Positions 25,979 to 36,124 of a stretch of 64,000 bases of DNA are shown here, piece after piece. The DNA comes from Reyranella sp. (GTDB taxonomy: Bacteria > Pseudomonadota > Alphaproteobacteria > Reyranellales > Reyranellaceae): NCBI RefSeq assembly GCF_004297405.1, contig NZ_SCVC01000040.1:62001-126000 (forward strand), written 5' to 3'. The first letter of the stretch is position 1. Every line of letters begins with the position of its first letter. The position numbers and the translations under genes were made by a program. The notes under the pieces are model-generated. The model had not been told where the DNA came from. It ran no database searches and saw only the letters and a list, made by a program, of their open reading frames with translations.

Positions 25979-26833
25979 TTAACCCCGACCGACGACGGTA
26001 CGCGCGCCGGGAGCAGGCACGAAGAAATCAGGCATCAGCGGCGTGCCGGGTGAGACCGCATACTGGTCGAAGTTCGTCACGCCTTCGGCTGCCAGCACTT
26101 CGTCGTCGATGAAGAAGTTGCCGGTGCATTGCCGCGCCGGTCGGCAGAAGATCGCATGAGCCGCATCGGCCATGATCTCGGGCTTGCGGCAACGCTTCAT
26201 ACCTTCTTCTCCGCCTAGAATATTCTGGATTGCTGCCGTCGCGATGCCGGTACGGGGCCACAGGCAATTGAAGGCGATACCCTTGTCCTTGAACTCCTCG
26301 GCCATCGCCCAGGCGAAGACCGACATGCCGTACTTGGCGAGCGTATAGGCGGCGTGATTGGCGAACCACTTCACGTCGAAGTCGAGCGGCGGCGAGAGGT
26401 TGAGGACGTGCGGGTTGGCGGCCTTCTCGAGATGCGGGACGCACTTCTGCGAGACCAGGAACGTGCCGCGCGCGTTGATCTGGTGCATCAGGTCGTAGCG
26501 TTTCATCGGCGTGGCGAGCGTGCCCGTCAGGCTGATGGCGCTGGCATTGTTCACCAGGATGTCGATGCCGCCGAACTTCGCGACAGTCTCGGCGACTGCC
26601 TTCTCGACGCTCTGCTCGTCGCGGATATCGCAGGCGAGGGGCAGGGCCTTGCCACCGGCCTTCTCGATGTCCTCGGCCGCCGAGAAGATCGTGCCCGGCA
26701 GGCGGGGATCGGGCTTCACGGTCTTCGCCGCGATCGCGACGTTGGCGCCGTCGCGCGCAGCGCGCAGCGCGATCGCCAGTCCAATGCCACGGCTGCCGCC
26801 GGTCACGAACAGGGTCTTGTTACCCAAACTCAT
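25979..26833 (-). CDS. SDR family oxidoreductase, HSDL2-like
   Basis: The protein has 284 residues. The cofactor loop is TGGSRGIG, and the segment AAKTVKPDPRLPGTIFSAAEDIEKAGG is typical of hydroxysteroid dehydrogenase-like protein 2. The active site YTLAK is present, and the acidic CDIRDE lies where expected. Human HSDL2 has a C-terminal sterol-carrier domain, which is absent here. I chose ATG 26833 because the cofactor strand begins a few residues later; the longer frame to 27148 runs antisense to the amidase gene. Confidence 0.85.
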   Translation of the reverse strand: MSLGNKTLFVTGGSRGIGLAIALRAARDGANVAIAAKTVKPDPRLPGTIFSAAEDIEKAGGKALPLACDIRDEQSVEKAVAETVAKFGGIDILVNNASAISLTGTLATPMKRYDLMHQINARGTFLVSQKCVPHLEKAANPHVLNLSPPLDFDVKWFANHAAYTLAKYGMSVFAWAMAEEFKDKGIAFNCLWPRTGIATAAIQNILGGEEGMKRCRKPEIMADAAHAIFCRPARQCTGNFFIDDEVLAAEGVTNFDQYAVSPGTPLMPDFFVPAPGARTVVGRG

Positions 26834-26914
26834 GGCGCCCCCAAGAAATCTTTGGGCTCTATAGCCGGACCTAGTTGAGGCCGCTAGTGTCGCCTCACTC
26901 AAGGGAGGCATGCA

Positions 26915-28375
26915 TTGAATCCGTGCTTTGAAACCGCCACGCGGCTCGCCCGCGCTATTCGCAGCGGGCGATTGAGTTCCGTCGAAGTGACCGAGGCGCA
27001 CTTGCAGCGGATCGCGCGGGTGAACGGTCCCATCAATGCAATAGTCCTGGTCGATCGGGAAGGTGCAATGAAGGCGGCGCGGGCGGCCGACCGCGCGCTC
27101 AAGGCATACAAGGCGGGCAAAAAGGGCGCGACGCTCGGTCCGCTGCACGGCGTGCCGATCACGATCAAGGAGGCCTTCGATATCGCCGGCCTACCGACGA
27201 CCTCCAGCCACCCGCCGCTCAAGGACAATATCGCCAAGGCCGACGCCAGCATCGTGGCGCGCTTGCGCGCTGCGGGCGCGGTGATCCTGGGCAAGACCAA
27301 TGTGCCCGAACTCTGCGCTGACTTTCAGACCGACAGCCCTCTGTTCGGCACCACCAAGAACGCCTGGGATGCGCGCCGCACGGCGGGTGGCTCGACCGGC
27401 GGCGGTGCCGTCGCCGTCGCAGCGCGACTGTCGCCGCTGGAACTCGGCAGCGACATCGGCGGCTCGGTGCGCAACCCGGCACACTTCAACGGCATCTTCT
27501 CGCTGAAGCCCACGGAGTGGCGCGTGCCCTCGCACGGCCATGTGCCGGACCTGCCTGGCATGACGCGTACCGTGCGTTACATGGGGACCTTCGGTCCGCT
27601 GGCCCGCTCGGTCGACGACCTCGAGACGGCGCTCCGGATCATTGCCGGTCCCGACGGCCACGAAGCCGAAGCCCCGCCCGTGCCTCTCGGGCCGACGCCC
27701 AAATTGTCGGCCAAGGGGCTGCGCATCGCCGTCCTCACCAGCAATCCGCTGGTCACGGTTTCCGCCGACACGGGAGCGGTCGTGGAGACGACTGCCCGGC
27801 TGCTCACCAAGGCAGGGGCCAAGGTGAAGCACGTCTCGCCGCAGGCGCTGGACTGGCAGCAGGCCTGGGACGACTGGTCGGACCTCTTCCAATACCTGAT
27901 CCGTGCATTGCAGCCGCTCGGCGAGCGCGAGCGCTTCTTCGGCAGGGATCAGTCAAAGGACCCATCGACGAGATCGGTAGCGCGGGCCTCACGCCTCGAT
28001 CTCGGGCAGTTCTTCGCTGTCCTCGACCGCCGCGATCAGCTCATCCGCCGTTGCGAGGCCTTCCTCGACGACTACGATGCTTGGCTGATGCCGGTGATGC
28101 CGGACGTGGCCTTCATCCGTCAGCCGCAGAGCCAGCCGCTCAGCATAGACGGCGTCGACCATCCTTATTTCTTTGCCGGCACGTCCTACAACTTCCTGGC
28201 CAACCTCACGGGCCAGCCGTCCATAGTGCTGCCGTGCGGCCTCTCCCGCGAAGGCCTGCCGATCGGGCTGCAGCTCGTCGGCAAGCGCTGGGGGGAGGCG
28301 AAGCTTCTCGGTATCGCCAAGGCGCTTGAGAAGCTCCTACCACCCTGTCCGGTGCCGCCAGACTACAAGGACTGA
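26915..28375 (+). CDS. Amidase (amidase signature family)
   Basis: The protein has 486 residues. The Ser-cisSer-Lys triad is visible as K85 (TIKEAFD), S160 (GGSTGGG) and S184 ([13 protein letters not shown]). It hydrolyses an amide to acid and ammonia. I chose a TTG start at 26915 because GGAGG sits six bases upstream and the nearby ATG 26910 meets a stop after two codons. It diverges from the HSDL2-like gene and converges on a Bug binding protein gene. Confidence 0.88.
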   Translation: MNPCFETATRLARAIRSGRLSSVEVTEAHLQRIARVNGPINAIVLVDREGAMKAARAADRALKAYKAGKKGATLGPLHGVPITIKEAFDIAGLPTTSSHPPLKDNIAKADASIVARLRAAGAVILGKTNVPELCADFQTDSPLFGTTKNAWDARRTAGGSTGGGAVAVAARLSPLELGSDIGGSVRNPAHFNGIFSLKPTEWRVPSHGHVPDLPGMTRTVRYMGTFGPLARSVDDLETALRIIAGPDGHEAEAPPVPLGPTPKLSAKGLRIAVLTSNPLVTVSADTGAVVETTARLLTKAGAKVKHVSPQALDWQQAWDDWSDLFQYLIRALQPLGERERFFGRDQSKDPSTRSVARASRLDLGQFFAVLDRRDQLIRRCEAFLDDYDAWLMPVMPDVAFIRQPQSQPLSIDGVDHPYFFAGTSYNFLANLTGQPSIVLPCGLSREGLPIGLQLVGKRWGEAKLLGIAKALEKLLPPCPVPPDYKD

Positions 28376-28377
28376 GA

Positions 28378-29349
28378 TCATTCCACCTTGACGCCGGCCT
28401 TGTCGATGATCGGCTTCCATTTGGCGAACTCCGCCTTTTGGAAGGCTGCGAAAGCGTCAGGCTGCATTTGGGCGGGCGTCGGGATGTCCTGGCCGAGATC
28501 TTCGAGCTTGCGCCGGATCTCCGGGTCCTTGAGGGCGGCGACCGCCGCAGCGTTCAGCTTGTCGATGATGTCACGCGGCGTGCCTTTGGGCGCCCAGAGG
28601 CCGTGCCAGATCGCGACCTCGATGCCGGGGAAGCCGGCCTCGGCCGTGGTCGGGATATCGGGCGCGGCCGCCGTCCGCTGCTTGGCGGTCACGGCATAGA
28701 CCTTGAGCTTGCCCGCGCGCACATGCGGCAGGGAATTCGAGGACTGATCGATCATGATCTGGATCTGATTGGCGATCAGGTCCTGTACCGCCGGGCCGGT
28801 GCCGCGGTAGGGCACGAGCTGGTAGTTGGTGCCGGTGACGGCGAAGAAGGCCAGCGCACCGATATGGGAGCCTGAGCCCATGCCTGCCGTGCCGCCCGAT
28901 ATTTTGCTCGCATTGGCGTTCAGATAGGCAACGAGCTCCTTCAAGTCCTTCGCCGGAACCTGGTTCGAGGTGACGACCAGCAGCGGATTGGACGGCAGCA
29001 GGGCGACCGGCAGCAGATCGTTCTGCAGGTCGTAGTTCAGGTTCTTGTAGATCGCACCGTTCACCACGTTGGTGCCGAGATGGCCGATGCCGATTGTGTA
29101 GCCGTCGGGCGCAGAGCGGGCGAGCTTGCCCATGGCGATCGATCCCGCGGCGCCCGTCACATTGTCGATGATCAGCTGCTGGCCAAGCTCCTTGGACATG
29201 CGCTCACCCACGATGCGTGCCATCACGTCGGTCGGCCCACCGGCGGAAAAGGGAACAATGAGGTTGATCGGTTTGTTCGGATAGGCCTGGCCGAACGCCG
29301 GGCTCGCTGCCGCCACCGCCAGCATGGCGAGCGCACTTCTACGCAACAT
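28378..29349 (-). CDS. Bug/TctC family periplasmic solute-binding protein
   Basis: The protein has 323 residues with a signal peptide (about 1-20, ending AFGQ). NKPINLIVPFSAGGPTDVMAR and the GAAGSIAMGKLA segment are characteristic of the tripartite tricarboxylate transporter receptor family. It binds a carboxylate in the periplasm. No TctA/TctB membrane genes are present, as is usual for the many orphan Bug genes. GGGAGGA precedes the start. Confidence 0.9.
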   Translation of the reverse strand: MLRRSALAMLAVAAASPAFGQAYPNKPINLIVPFSAGGPTDVMARIVGERMSKELGQQLIIDNVTGAAGSIAMGKLARSAPDGYTIGIGHLGTNVVNGAIYKNLNYDLQNDLLPVALLPSNPLLVVTSNQVPAKDLKELVAYLNANASKISGGTAGMGSGSHIGALAFFAVTGTNYQLVPYRGTGPAVQDLIANQIQIMIDQSSNSLPHVRAGKLKVYAVTAKQRTAAAPDIPTTAEAGFPGIEVAIWHGLWAPKGTPRDIIDKLNAAAVAALKDPEIRRKLEDLGQDIPTPAQMQPDAFAAFQKAEFAKWKPIIDKAGVKVE

Positions 29350-29422
29350 CGCACATCCTCCCTGACTTTCTCGTTGGCAGGGAGCCTAGCGGGCCGATGC
29401 CCTCAACGCCATCGTGGCGATA

Positions 29423-31294
29423 TCAATGCGCAGGGGGATCGAGCGCCATGGTGACCAGCACCGTGCGGTTGGAAACCTGCTGGCCCTCGTGCACGGAGAT
29501 CGCCTCGACCTTGGCATCAAGGGCCGCCTTGAGCTGGTGCTGGATCTTCATGGCTTCGAGCACGACCAGGGTCTGGCCGCGGCTCACCTGCTCGCCGGGC
29601 GCCACTTTGATCGAGACGATGCGGCCATCCATCGGGGCGCGCAGCTTGCCGTCGCTTCCCGCTGCGGCGGTTTCGGGCGGGGCATAGGTCTTGTCGGTGA
29701 AGCGCACGGTGAAGGCATCGAGATCGACCACGATATCGTCGCCGTCGATATGGAAAGGCATCTCGTGGGGAGGCCGAATTCCGTCGACATGGAGCAGGCG
29801 CTCCGCGCCATTGGCCGCCAATCGGATCGGCGTCGGCTCGGGATTGGAGTTACGCCAGCCGCGCAATGGGGCCGGATAGTGTTCCGCCGAAGCCTGCCAC
29901 AGGAGGTTCGCCGCCGCCGTCCAATGCGCATCGCTGATCGCAGGACCTGGGAACTCGTGCTTCGTGAGAAAGGCCGTCGTTGCCTCGCCGGCCGCGAACT
30001 CGGGATGCTCCAGCAGGCGGATCAGGAAATGCCGATTGGTCGTCGGACCCAGCACGACAGTCTCGCGCAGTGCACGGATCAGGCGGGTTCGCGCTTCCTC
30101 GCGCGTGGCGCCATGGGCGATCACCTTGGCGATCATCGGATCGTAGAAGGGCGAGATCGCAAGCCCGTCCTTCATGCCATGGTCGATGCGCACGCCGGGG
30201 CCGGTTGCGGGCCGCCACACATCGATGCGGCCGGTCTGGGGCAGGAAGCCACCATAGGCATCCTCGGCATAGAGGCGCACTTCGATGGCGTGTCCGGCAA
30301 ACGTGATGTGATCCTGCGTCAGCGGCAGCTTCTCACCGCGGGCGACACGGAGCTGCCACTCGACGAGATCGAGCCCGGTGATCGCTTCCGTCACCGGATG
30401 CTCGACCTGCAAGCGGGTGTTCATCTCCAGGAAATAGAACACACCATCACTGCCCAGGAGGAATTCGACCGTCCCGGCGCCGCGGTAGCCGATCGCTTCT
30501 GCGGCTGCAACGGCGGCTGCGCCCATGCGCCGGCGCAGATCGGCGTCCACGGCGGGCGAGGGTGCTTCCTCGATCACCTTCTGATGGCGGCGCTGCACCG
30601 AGCAATCGCGTTCGCCGAGGTGGACGACGTTGCCGTGCGCATCGGCGAAGACCTGGATTTCGACATGCCGGGCATCGACCACGGCTTTTTCCAGGATCAA
30701 CTCGCCGGACCCGAAGGCGCTCTCGGCTTCGGTGCGTGCCGTGCGGATCGCTTCGAGCAGGTCGCCGTCGTGCTCGACCAACCGCATGCCGCGGCCGCCA
30801 CCGCCCGCCGCGGCTTTAACCATGACCGGCAGGCCGATCTTGCGCGCTTCCTTCTCGAGGTTGCCGTCGCTCTGGTCGGCGCCCTGATAGCCCGGCACGC
30901 AGGGGACCTTGGCCTCGATCATGCGCCGCTTGGCGGCGGCCTTGTTGCCCATGGCTGCGATGGCCGAGGCCGGTGGGCCGATGAAGACGATGCCAGCCTT
31001 CTCGCACGCCGCTGCGAATGCCTCGTTCTCCGAGAGGAACCCATATCCTGGGTGGATCGCATCGGCGCCCCTCTTGCGGGCGGCTTCCAGGATGCGGTCG
31101 ATGCTAAGATAGCTTTCACCGACAGGCGGTGGGCCGACCCGGACGGCTTCGTCGGCAAAGGCGACGTGCGGCGCTTCCTTGTCGGCGTCGGAGTAGACTG
31201 CGACGGTGCGATAGCCCATCGCCTTGGCCGTGCGCATCACGCGCCAGGCGATCTCGCCGCGATTGGCGACCAGAACCTTGGTGAAGCCCATCAC
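29423..31294 (-). CDS. Acyl-CoA carboxylase biotin-carboxylase/BCCP subunit (MCC/GCC alpha-like)
   Basis: The protein is about 623 residues. The biotin carboxylase part has KVLVANRGEIAWRV, HPGYGFLSEN, the glycine-rich ATP loop KAAAGGGGRGMR and EMNTRLQVEHPVTE. After a variable linker the carrier domain ends with EAMKIQH, and the biotinyl lysine is about residue 583. It charges biotin with bicarbonate for the carboxyltransferase encoded upstream in this operon. GTG 31294 has the better-spaced GAGGA; ATG 31291 is equally usable. Methylcrotonyl-CoA and geranyl-CoA carboxylases both have this architecture. Confidence 0.9.
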   Translation of the reverse strand: MMGFTKVLVANRGEIAWRVMRTAKAMGYRTVAVYSDADKEAPHVAFADEAVRVGPPPVGESYLSIDRILEAARKRGADAIHPGYGFLSENEAFAAACEKAGIVFIGPPASAIAAMGNKAAAKRRMIEAKVPCVPGYQGADQSDGNLEKEARKIGLPVMVKAAAGGGGRGMRLVEHDGDLLEAIRTARTEAESAFGSGELILEKAVVDARHVEIQVFADAHGNVVHLGERDCSVQRRHQKVIEEAPSPAVDADLRRRMGAAAVAAAEAIGYRGAGTVEFLLGSDGVFYFLEMNTRLQVEHPVTEAITGLDLVEWQLRVARGEKLPLTQDHITFAGHAIEVRLYAEDAYGGFLPQTGRIDVWRPATGPGVRIDHGMKDGLAISPFYDPMIAKVIAHGATREEARTRLIRALRETVVLGPTTNRHFLIRLLEHPEFAAGEATTAFLTKHEFPGPAISDAHWTAAANLLWQASAEHYPAPLRGWRNSNPEPTPIRLAANGAERLLHVDGIRPPHEMPFHIDGDDIVVDLDAFTVRFTDKTYAPPETAAAGSDGKLRAPMDGRIVSIKVAPGEQVSRGQTLVVLEAMKIQHQLKAALDAKVEAISVHEGQQVSNRTVLVTMALDPPAH

Positions 31295-31304
31295 GCGACC
31301 GTCC

Positions 31305-32123
31305 TCATTCTACCGCCCAACGCGGCGGCCGCTTCTCGGCGAAAGCACGCAGCCCTTCGGCAGCCTCAGGACCGCGGCGCGCTTCGGCGAACTTGTCGGC
31401 AGCGAAGTCGAGAACCGACGACAGCGGCTCGCTGCCGACCTTCATCACGACCTGCTTGGTGAGAGCGTTGGCGATCGGCGCGCACTTGTCGATCTGCTTC
31501 AGGATCTCTTCCAGCTTGGCATCGAGGGCTGCGGAGTCCGCCACGAGATAGTGCGCAATGCCGAGCCGCAGCGCTTCGGGACCCTTGAAGCGAGCTGCGG
31601 TGAGGGTGAGATGCCGGGTCTGCGGCACGCCGATGCGGGCGGCGACGAAAGGCGCGATCTGTGCCGGCACGATGCCGAGCGCCGTCTCGCTCATGGCGAA
31701 GCCCGCGCCTTCGGTGCAGATCGCGACGTCGGAGACGCAGAGGATGCCGAAACCACCCGCAATGGCGAAGCCTTCGACGGCGGCGACCACGACCTGCGGG
31801 CTGGTGTTCATCATCTCGAGGAACGACCCGAACTGGCGGTTCCAGACCGCGATCGGGTCCTTCTCGCCGGGCTTGGGCTTCTCGGTGAAGCTCTGCTCCA
31901 TGTTCTTGAGGTCGGCGCCGGCGCAGAAGGTGCCGCCGGCTCCACGCAGGACCACGACCTTGATGTCGCGACGATCACGCAGGATCTCGAAGACGCTGCG
32001 CAGCTCGCCGATCAGGGTCGGGTTCAGCGCATTCTTCACGTCGGGGCGATTGAGGGTGACATGCAGGCGTGAACGATCGCGATGCAGCAGGAGGGTCTCG
32101 TACTTGTCGGCGAACTCGGCCAT
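31305..32123 (-). CDS. Enoyl-CoA hydratase (methylglutaconyl- or isohexenylglutaconyl-CoA hydratase-like)
   Basis: The protein has 272 residues with the crotonase fold. The oxyanion-hole segments are FCAGADLK and the EGFAIAGGFGILCVSD loop. The acid/base position after the second loop has ETALGIVPAQIAP, similar to LiuC and AtuE. It hydrates the carboxylated enoyl-CoA made by the flanking carboxylase. I chose ATG 32123, with GGAGC upstream, over TTG 32135. It lies 10 bases before the biotin subunit gene. Confidence 0.86.
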   Translation of the reverse strand: MAEFADKYETLLLHRDRSRLHVTLNRPDVKNALNPTLIGELRSVFEILRDRRDIKVVVLRGAGGTFCAGADLKNMEQSFTEKPKPGEKDPIAVWNRQFGSFLEMMNTSPQVVVAAVEGFAIAGGFGILCVSDVAICTEGAGFAMSETALGIVPAQIAPFVAARIGVPQTRHLTLTAARFKGPEALRLGIAHYLVADSAALDAKLEEILKQIDKCAPIANALTKQVVMKVGSEPLSSVLDFAADKFAEARRGPEAAEGLRAFAEKRPPRWAVE

Positions 32124-32168
32124 TGGGAGCTCCAAACTTGTGTCAGCGATCCAGGTCGGCGAATCAGG

Positions 32169-33329
32169 TCAGCGATTTTCCAGACGGGGCAGGGTGCCCA
32201 TCAGCTTGGAGATGATCTGCAGCATCACCTCGTCGGCGCCGCCGCCGATCGAGGCGAGGCGTGAATCGCGGAAGGCGCGTGCCGTGGGCGACTCCCACAA
32301 ATAGCCCGCGCCGCCCCAGTATTGCAGGCAGCCATCGGTCACCAGGCGCACCATGCGACCGGCCTTGAGCTTGGCCATCGAGGCCAGCATCGTGACGTCG
32401 GTGCCGTCGAGATACTCCTCGCAGGCGCGATAGCAGAGGGACCGCACCAGTTCGACCTCGGTGCGCAGCTCGGCGAGCTTGAAATGGATCACCTGGTTGT
32501 CGAGCAGCGGGCGGCCGAACACCTTGCGCTCGCGCGTGTATTCGATCGTCTGGTCGATCAGCCGCTCCATGCCGACCACGGCGCTGATGGCGCCCCACAG
32601 CCGCTCCTCCTGGAACTGCTGCATCTGGTAGACGAAGCCCATGCCTTCCTGACCGATCAGGTTTCGGACCGGCACCTTCACATCATCGAGGAAGATCTGT
32701 GCCGTATCGGAGCTGCGCATGCCGAGCTTGTCGAGCTTCTTCACGACCTCGACGCCCTTGGTCTTCATCGGCAGGCAGATCAGCGACTTGTTCTTGTGGA
32801 CCGGACCCTCGCCCGTGCTGGCCAGCAGGCACATCCAGTCGGCCTGGGTGCCGTTGGTCGTCCACATCTTGCCGCCGTTGATCACCCAGTCGCCGCCGAC
32901 GCGGCGGGCCGTGGTCTTGATCGAGGCGACGTCCGAGCCGGCGCCCACTTCCGAGACGCCGAGGCAGGCGACATAGTCACCGGCAATCGACGGCGTCAGG
33001 AATTCCTTGCGCAGCTCATCACTGCCGTAGCGCGCCAGTGCCGGTGTGGCCATGTCGGTCTGCACACCGATCGCCATCGGCACCGAGCCGCAGTTGATGT
33101 GGCCCAACTCCTCGGCCATCACCATGGCGTAGGAATAGTCGAGCCCCATGCCGCCGTATTCGACCGGCTTGTTGATGCCGAGCAGGCCGGCATCGCCCAG
33201 CTTCTTGAACACCTGATGGGCGGGGAAGATGCCGTCCTCTTCCCATTTGTCGACATGCGGATTGATGTCCTTGTCGATGATCGCCCGGAGCGTGCGGCGG
33301 ATCTCGTCATGTTCCTGTGTGAACTGCAT
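32169..33329 (-). CDS. Acyl-CoA dehydrogenase, second of a tandem pair
   Basis: The protein has 386 residues, the SCAD/IVD length. It has CLGVSEVGAGSDVASIKT (FAD and substrate binding), WVINGGKMWTTNG, ERKVFGRPLLDNQVIHF and QYWGGAGYLWE. Near the C-terminus, GGGADEVML aligns with the region holding the catalytic glutamate in SCAD-type enzymes. It makes the 2,3-double bond that precedes carboxylation. It is the same length as the gene just upstream and about three quarters identical by eye, so the two arose by tandem duplication. Confidence 0.9.
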   Translation of the reverse strand: MQFTQEHDEIRRTLRAIIDKDINPHVDKWEEDGIFPAHQVFKKLGDAGLLGINKPVEYGGMGLDYSYAMVMAEELGHINCGSVPMAIGVQTDMATPALARYGSDELRKEFLTPSIAGDYVACLGVSEVGAGSDVASIKTTARRVGGDWVINGGKMWTTNGTQADWMCLLASTGEGPVHKNKSLICLPMKTKGVEVVKKLDKLGMRSSDTAQIFLDDVKVPVRNLIGQEGMGFVYQMQQFQEERLWGAISAVVGMERLIDQTIEYTRERKVFGRPLLDNQVIHFKLAELRTEVELVRSLCYRACEEYLDGTDVTMLASMAKLKAGRMVRLVTDGCLQYWGGAGYLWESPTARAFRDSRLASIGGGADEVMLQIISKLMGTLPRLENR

Positions 33330-33338
33330 GGCGCGCTC

Positions 33339-34499
33339 CTACCGGTTGCCCAATCGGGGCAGGGTGCCCATCAGCTTGGAGATGATCTGAAGCATGACTT
33401 CGTCGGCGCCGCCGCCGATCGAGCCCAGTCGTCCGTCGCGGTAGCCGCGCGCCACCGGATTGTCCCAGAGATAGCCCGCGCCGCCCCAGTATTGCAGGCA
33501 GGAGTCCGACACCTCGCGGCGGAGCCGACCGGCCTTCAGCTTGCCCATCGAGGCAAGCATCGTGACATCCTTGCCGGCGAGATAGTCCTCGCAGGCGCGG
33601 TAGACGATGGATCGCAGCGCCTCGACCTCGCTCTTGAGCTCGGCCAGGCGGAAATGGATCACCTGGTTGTCCAGCAGCGGCCGGCCAAAGACCTTGCGTT
33701 CGCGGGTGTATTCGATGGTGGCGTTGATCAGCCGCTCGCAGGTCATCAGGGAGCCGGCGCCCGCCCATAGCCGCTCTTCCTGGAACTGCTGCATCTGATA
33801 GATGAAGCCCTGGCCCGGCTGGCCGATCGTGTAGCGCACAGGCACCCGGACATCGTCGAGGAAGGTCTGCACCGTGTCCGAGGCACGCATGCCGAGCTTG
33901 TCGAGCTTCTTCACGATGGAGACACCCTTCGTCTTCATCGGCACGACGATCAGCGACTTATTCTTGTGTGCCTGGCCGTCGCCAGTGTTGGCCAGCAGGC
34001 ACATCCAATCGGCTTGCGCGCCGTTGGTCGTCCACATCTTGCCGCCGTTGATCACCCAGTCACCGCCGACGCGGTGTGCCGTGGTCTTGATCGAGGCGAC
34101 GTCGGAGCCTGCGCCGGTCTCCGAGACGCCGAGGCAGGCGACATAGTCGCCGGTGATCGATGGCGCCAGGAACTCCTTGCGCAATTCGTCGCTGCCGTAG
34201 CGGGCGAGCGCCGGTGTCGCCATCGAGATCTGCACGCCGGTCGCCATGGGGATCGAGCCGCCATTCACCATGCCGAGCGATTCCGCGCAGATCATGGCGT
34301 AGGAGAAATCGAGGCCGGAGCCGCCGAATTCGACCGGCTTGTCGACGCCGAGCAAGCCGGCATCGCCCATCTTCTTGAAAAGCTCGTGGGCGGGGAATTG
34401 GCCTTCCTGCTCCCACGCGTCGACGTGAGGATTGATCTCGCGATCGATCAGCGTCTTCCAGGTCTGGCGCAGCGCCTCGTGCTCGGGGGTGAATTTCAT
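33339..34499 (-). CDS. Acyl-CoA dehydrogenase, first of a tandem pair
   Basis: The protein has 386 residues and matches its downstream neighbour over the whole length without gaps: same FAD motif (GVSETGAGSDVASIKT), same VFGRPLLDNQVIHF and same GGGADEVML end. The N-terminal helices and the HINCG/MVNGG region facing the acyl chain differ most, which fits divergence in chain-length or branching preference. AtuD (citronellyl-CoA dehydrogenase) occupies this operon position in Pseudomonas. Nine bases separate the two dehydrogenase genes. Confidence 0.9.
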   Translation of the reverse strand: MKFTPEHEALRQTWKTLIDREINPHVDAWEQEGQFPAHELFKKMGDAGLLGVDKPVEFGGSGLDFSYAMICAESLGMVNGGSIPMATGVQISMATPALARYGSDELRKEFLAPSITGDYVACLGVSETGAGSDVASIKTTAHRVGGDWVINGGKMWTTNGAQADWMCLLANTGDGQAHKNKSLIVVPMKTKGVSIVKKLDKLGMRASDTVQTFLDDVRVPVRYTIGQPGQGFIYQMQQFQEERLWAGAGSLMTCERLINATIEYTRERKVFGRPLLDNQVIHFRLAELKSEVEALRSIVYRACEDYLAGKDVTMLASMGKLKAGRLRREVSDSCLQYWGGAGYLWDNPVARGYRDGRLGSIGGGADEVMLQIISKLMGTLPRLGNR

Positions 34500-34502
34500 T
34501 CG

Positions 34503-36119
34503 CTACATCCTCGCGACGCCGAAGGTGATGGGATTGAGGGGCCGCACGATCGACTCGCGGGCAATCGACAGGGTGAAGGCGAGCACGCGGCGCGTGTCGC
34601 GCGGATCGATGATGCCGTCGTCCCAGAGATGCGCTGTGCCATAGAGCGCCGTCGATTCGCGCTCGAACTGGTCGACGATGCTCTTGAACATCTTGTCGAT
34701 CTGCTCGCGCGGCGGCTCCTTGCCTTCGCGCTGGAACTTCTGCTCCGTCACCGTCTTCATGACGCCGGCCGCCTGTTCGCCGCCCATCACCGCCGTGCGG
34801 CTGTTGGGCCAGGCGAAGATGAAGCGCGGATCGTAGGCGCGGCCACACATACCGTAGTTGCCGGCCCCGAAGCTACCGCCGATCACGATGGTGATCTGCG
34901 GTACGGTGGCGTTGGCGACGGCCTGGATCATCTTCGAGCCATGCTTGACGATGCCGCCACGCTCGGCCTCGGTGCCGACCATGTAGCCGGTGGTGTTCTG
35001 CAGATAGACGATCGGTGTGCCCTGCTGGCAGCAAAGCTGGATGAACTGGGCCGCCTTCACGGCGCCCTTGGTGGTGATCGGGCCGTTGTTGCCGATCAGC
35101 GCCACCGGCTCACCCTCGATCTCGGCCCAGCCGCAGATCGTCTGCTGGTCGAACAGGCCCTTGAATTCGAGGAAGTCCGAACCGTCGACCAGCCGCGCGA
35201 TGACCTCGCGTACGTCGTAGGGATCCTTGTGCGATGGCGGGACGACGCCGCAGAGTTCGTCGATGTCGTAGAGCGGGTCCTTGAACGGCTTGGTCTTGCT
35301 CGGCGGCAGCTTGTCGTTCCAGTGCCACTTGGCGATCACGTCGCGCGCCATACGGACGCCGTCGGCATCGTTCTCGGCCATCCATTCGGCAACGCCGGAC
35401 ACAGTGGCGTGCATCTCCGCGCCGCCCAGATCTTCGTCGGTGGCGATCTCGCCGGTCGCGGCCTTCAACAGCGGCGGCCCGGCCAGGAAGACCTTGGCCT
35501 GGTTGCGCACCATGATGACGTAGTCGGAGAGGCCGGGCAGATAAGCGCCGCCGGCCGTCGACGAGCCGTGCACGACCGTCACCTGGGGAATGCCGCGGGC
35601 CGACATGCGCGCCTGGTTGGCAAAGCCACGGCCGCCGGGAATGAAGATCTCGGCCTGATAGAGAAGATTGGCGCCGCCGGATTCGACCAGGTTCACAACC
35701 GGCAGCTTATTCTCCATCACGATCTGCTGGACGCGCTGGCCCTTGCGCTGGCCGGAGGGCGCGACGGTGCCGCCTTTGATGGCCGAGTTCGACGCCGTCA
35801 CGATGCAACGCACGCCCTCGACATAGCCGATGCCGGCGACGGAGCCGCCGCCCGCGCTCGAACCATCCTTGTCGTCATGCATGCGATAGCCGGCCAGCGG
35901 CATCAGTTCGAGGAATGGCGCGCCGCGATCGAGCAGCAGGGCAATGCGTTCGCGCGGCATGAGCTGCTTACGTTTGCGGAAACGCTCACGTGACTTCTCG
36001 GACGCGGCCTGCACGCTCGCCTCGGCGTCGCGGAACTCCTGGATCGCCGCCAGCATGCGCTCGCGGTTCTTCTTGAACTCGTCGCCGTTGCGGTCGACCT
36101 GGCTTTCGATGATGGGCAT
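34503..36119 (-). CDS. Acyl-CoA carboxylase carboxyltransferase subunit (MCC/GCC beta-like)
   Basis: The protein has 538 residues. The N-half contains ESGGANLLYQAEIF, GSSTAGGAYLPGLSD and GPPLLKAATGE, and the C-half contains QNTTGYMVGTEAERGG, KHGSKMIQAVANA, IGGSFGAGNYGMCGRAYDPRF and VMGGEQAAGVM. These are the two crotonase-like halves of the beta subunit. It transfers carboxyl from biotin to the gamma position of a branched enoyl-CoA. The QNTTGYMVG and AVANATVPQ wording recalls AtuC more than LiuB to me, but only a phylogeny would decide. Confidence 0.9.
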   Translation of the reverse strand: MPIIESQVDRNGDEFKKNRERMLAAIQEFRDAEASVQAASEKSRERFRKRKQLMPRERIALLLDRGAPFLELMPLAGYRMHDDKDGSSAGGGSVAGIGYVEGVRCIVTASNSAIKGGTVAPSGQRKGQRVQQIVMENKLPVVNLVESGGANLLYQAEIFIPGGRGFANQARMSARGIPQVTVVHGSSTAGGAYLPGLSDYVIMVRNQAKVFLAGPPLLKAATGEIATDEDLGGAEMHATVSGVAEWMAENDADGVRMARDVIAKWHWNDKLPPSKTKPFKDPLYDIDELCGVVPPSHKDPYDVREVIARLVDGSDFLEFKGLFDQQTICGWAEIEGEPVALIGNNGPITTKGAVKAAQFIQLCCQQGTPIVYLQNTTGYMVGTEAERGGIVKHGSKMIQAVANATVPQITIVIGGSFGAGNYGMCGRAYDPRFIFAWPNSRTAVMGGEQAAGVMKTVTEQKFQREGKEPPREQIDKMFKSIVDQFERESTALYGTAHLWDDGIIDPRDTRRVLAFTLSIARESIVRPLNPITFGVARM

Positions 36120-36124
36120 GGGTC

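Noticed and set aside
29414-31462. Plus-strand ORF of 682 codons
   Set aside because: It is antisense to the biotin carboxylase subunit; no conserved motif is visible.
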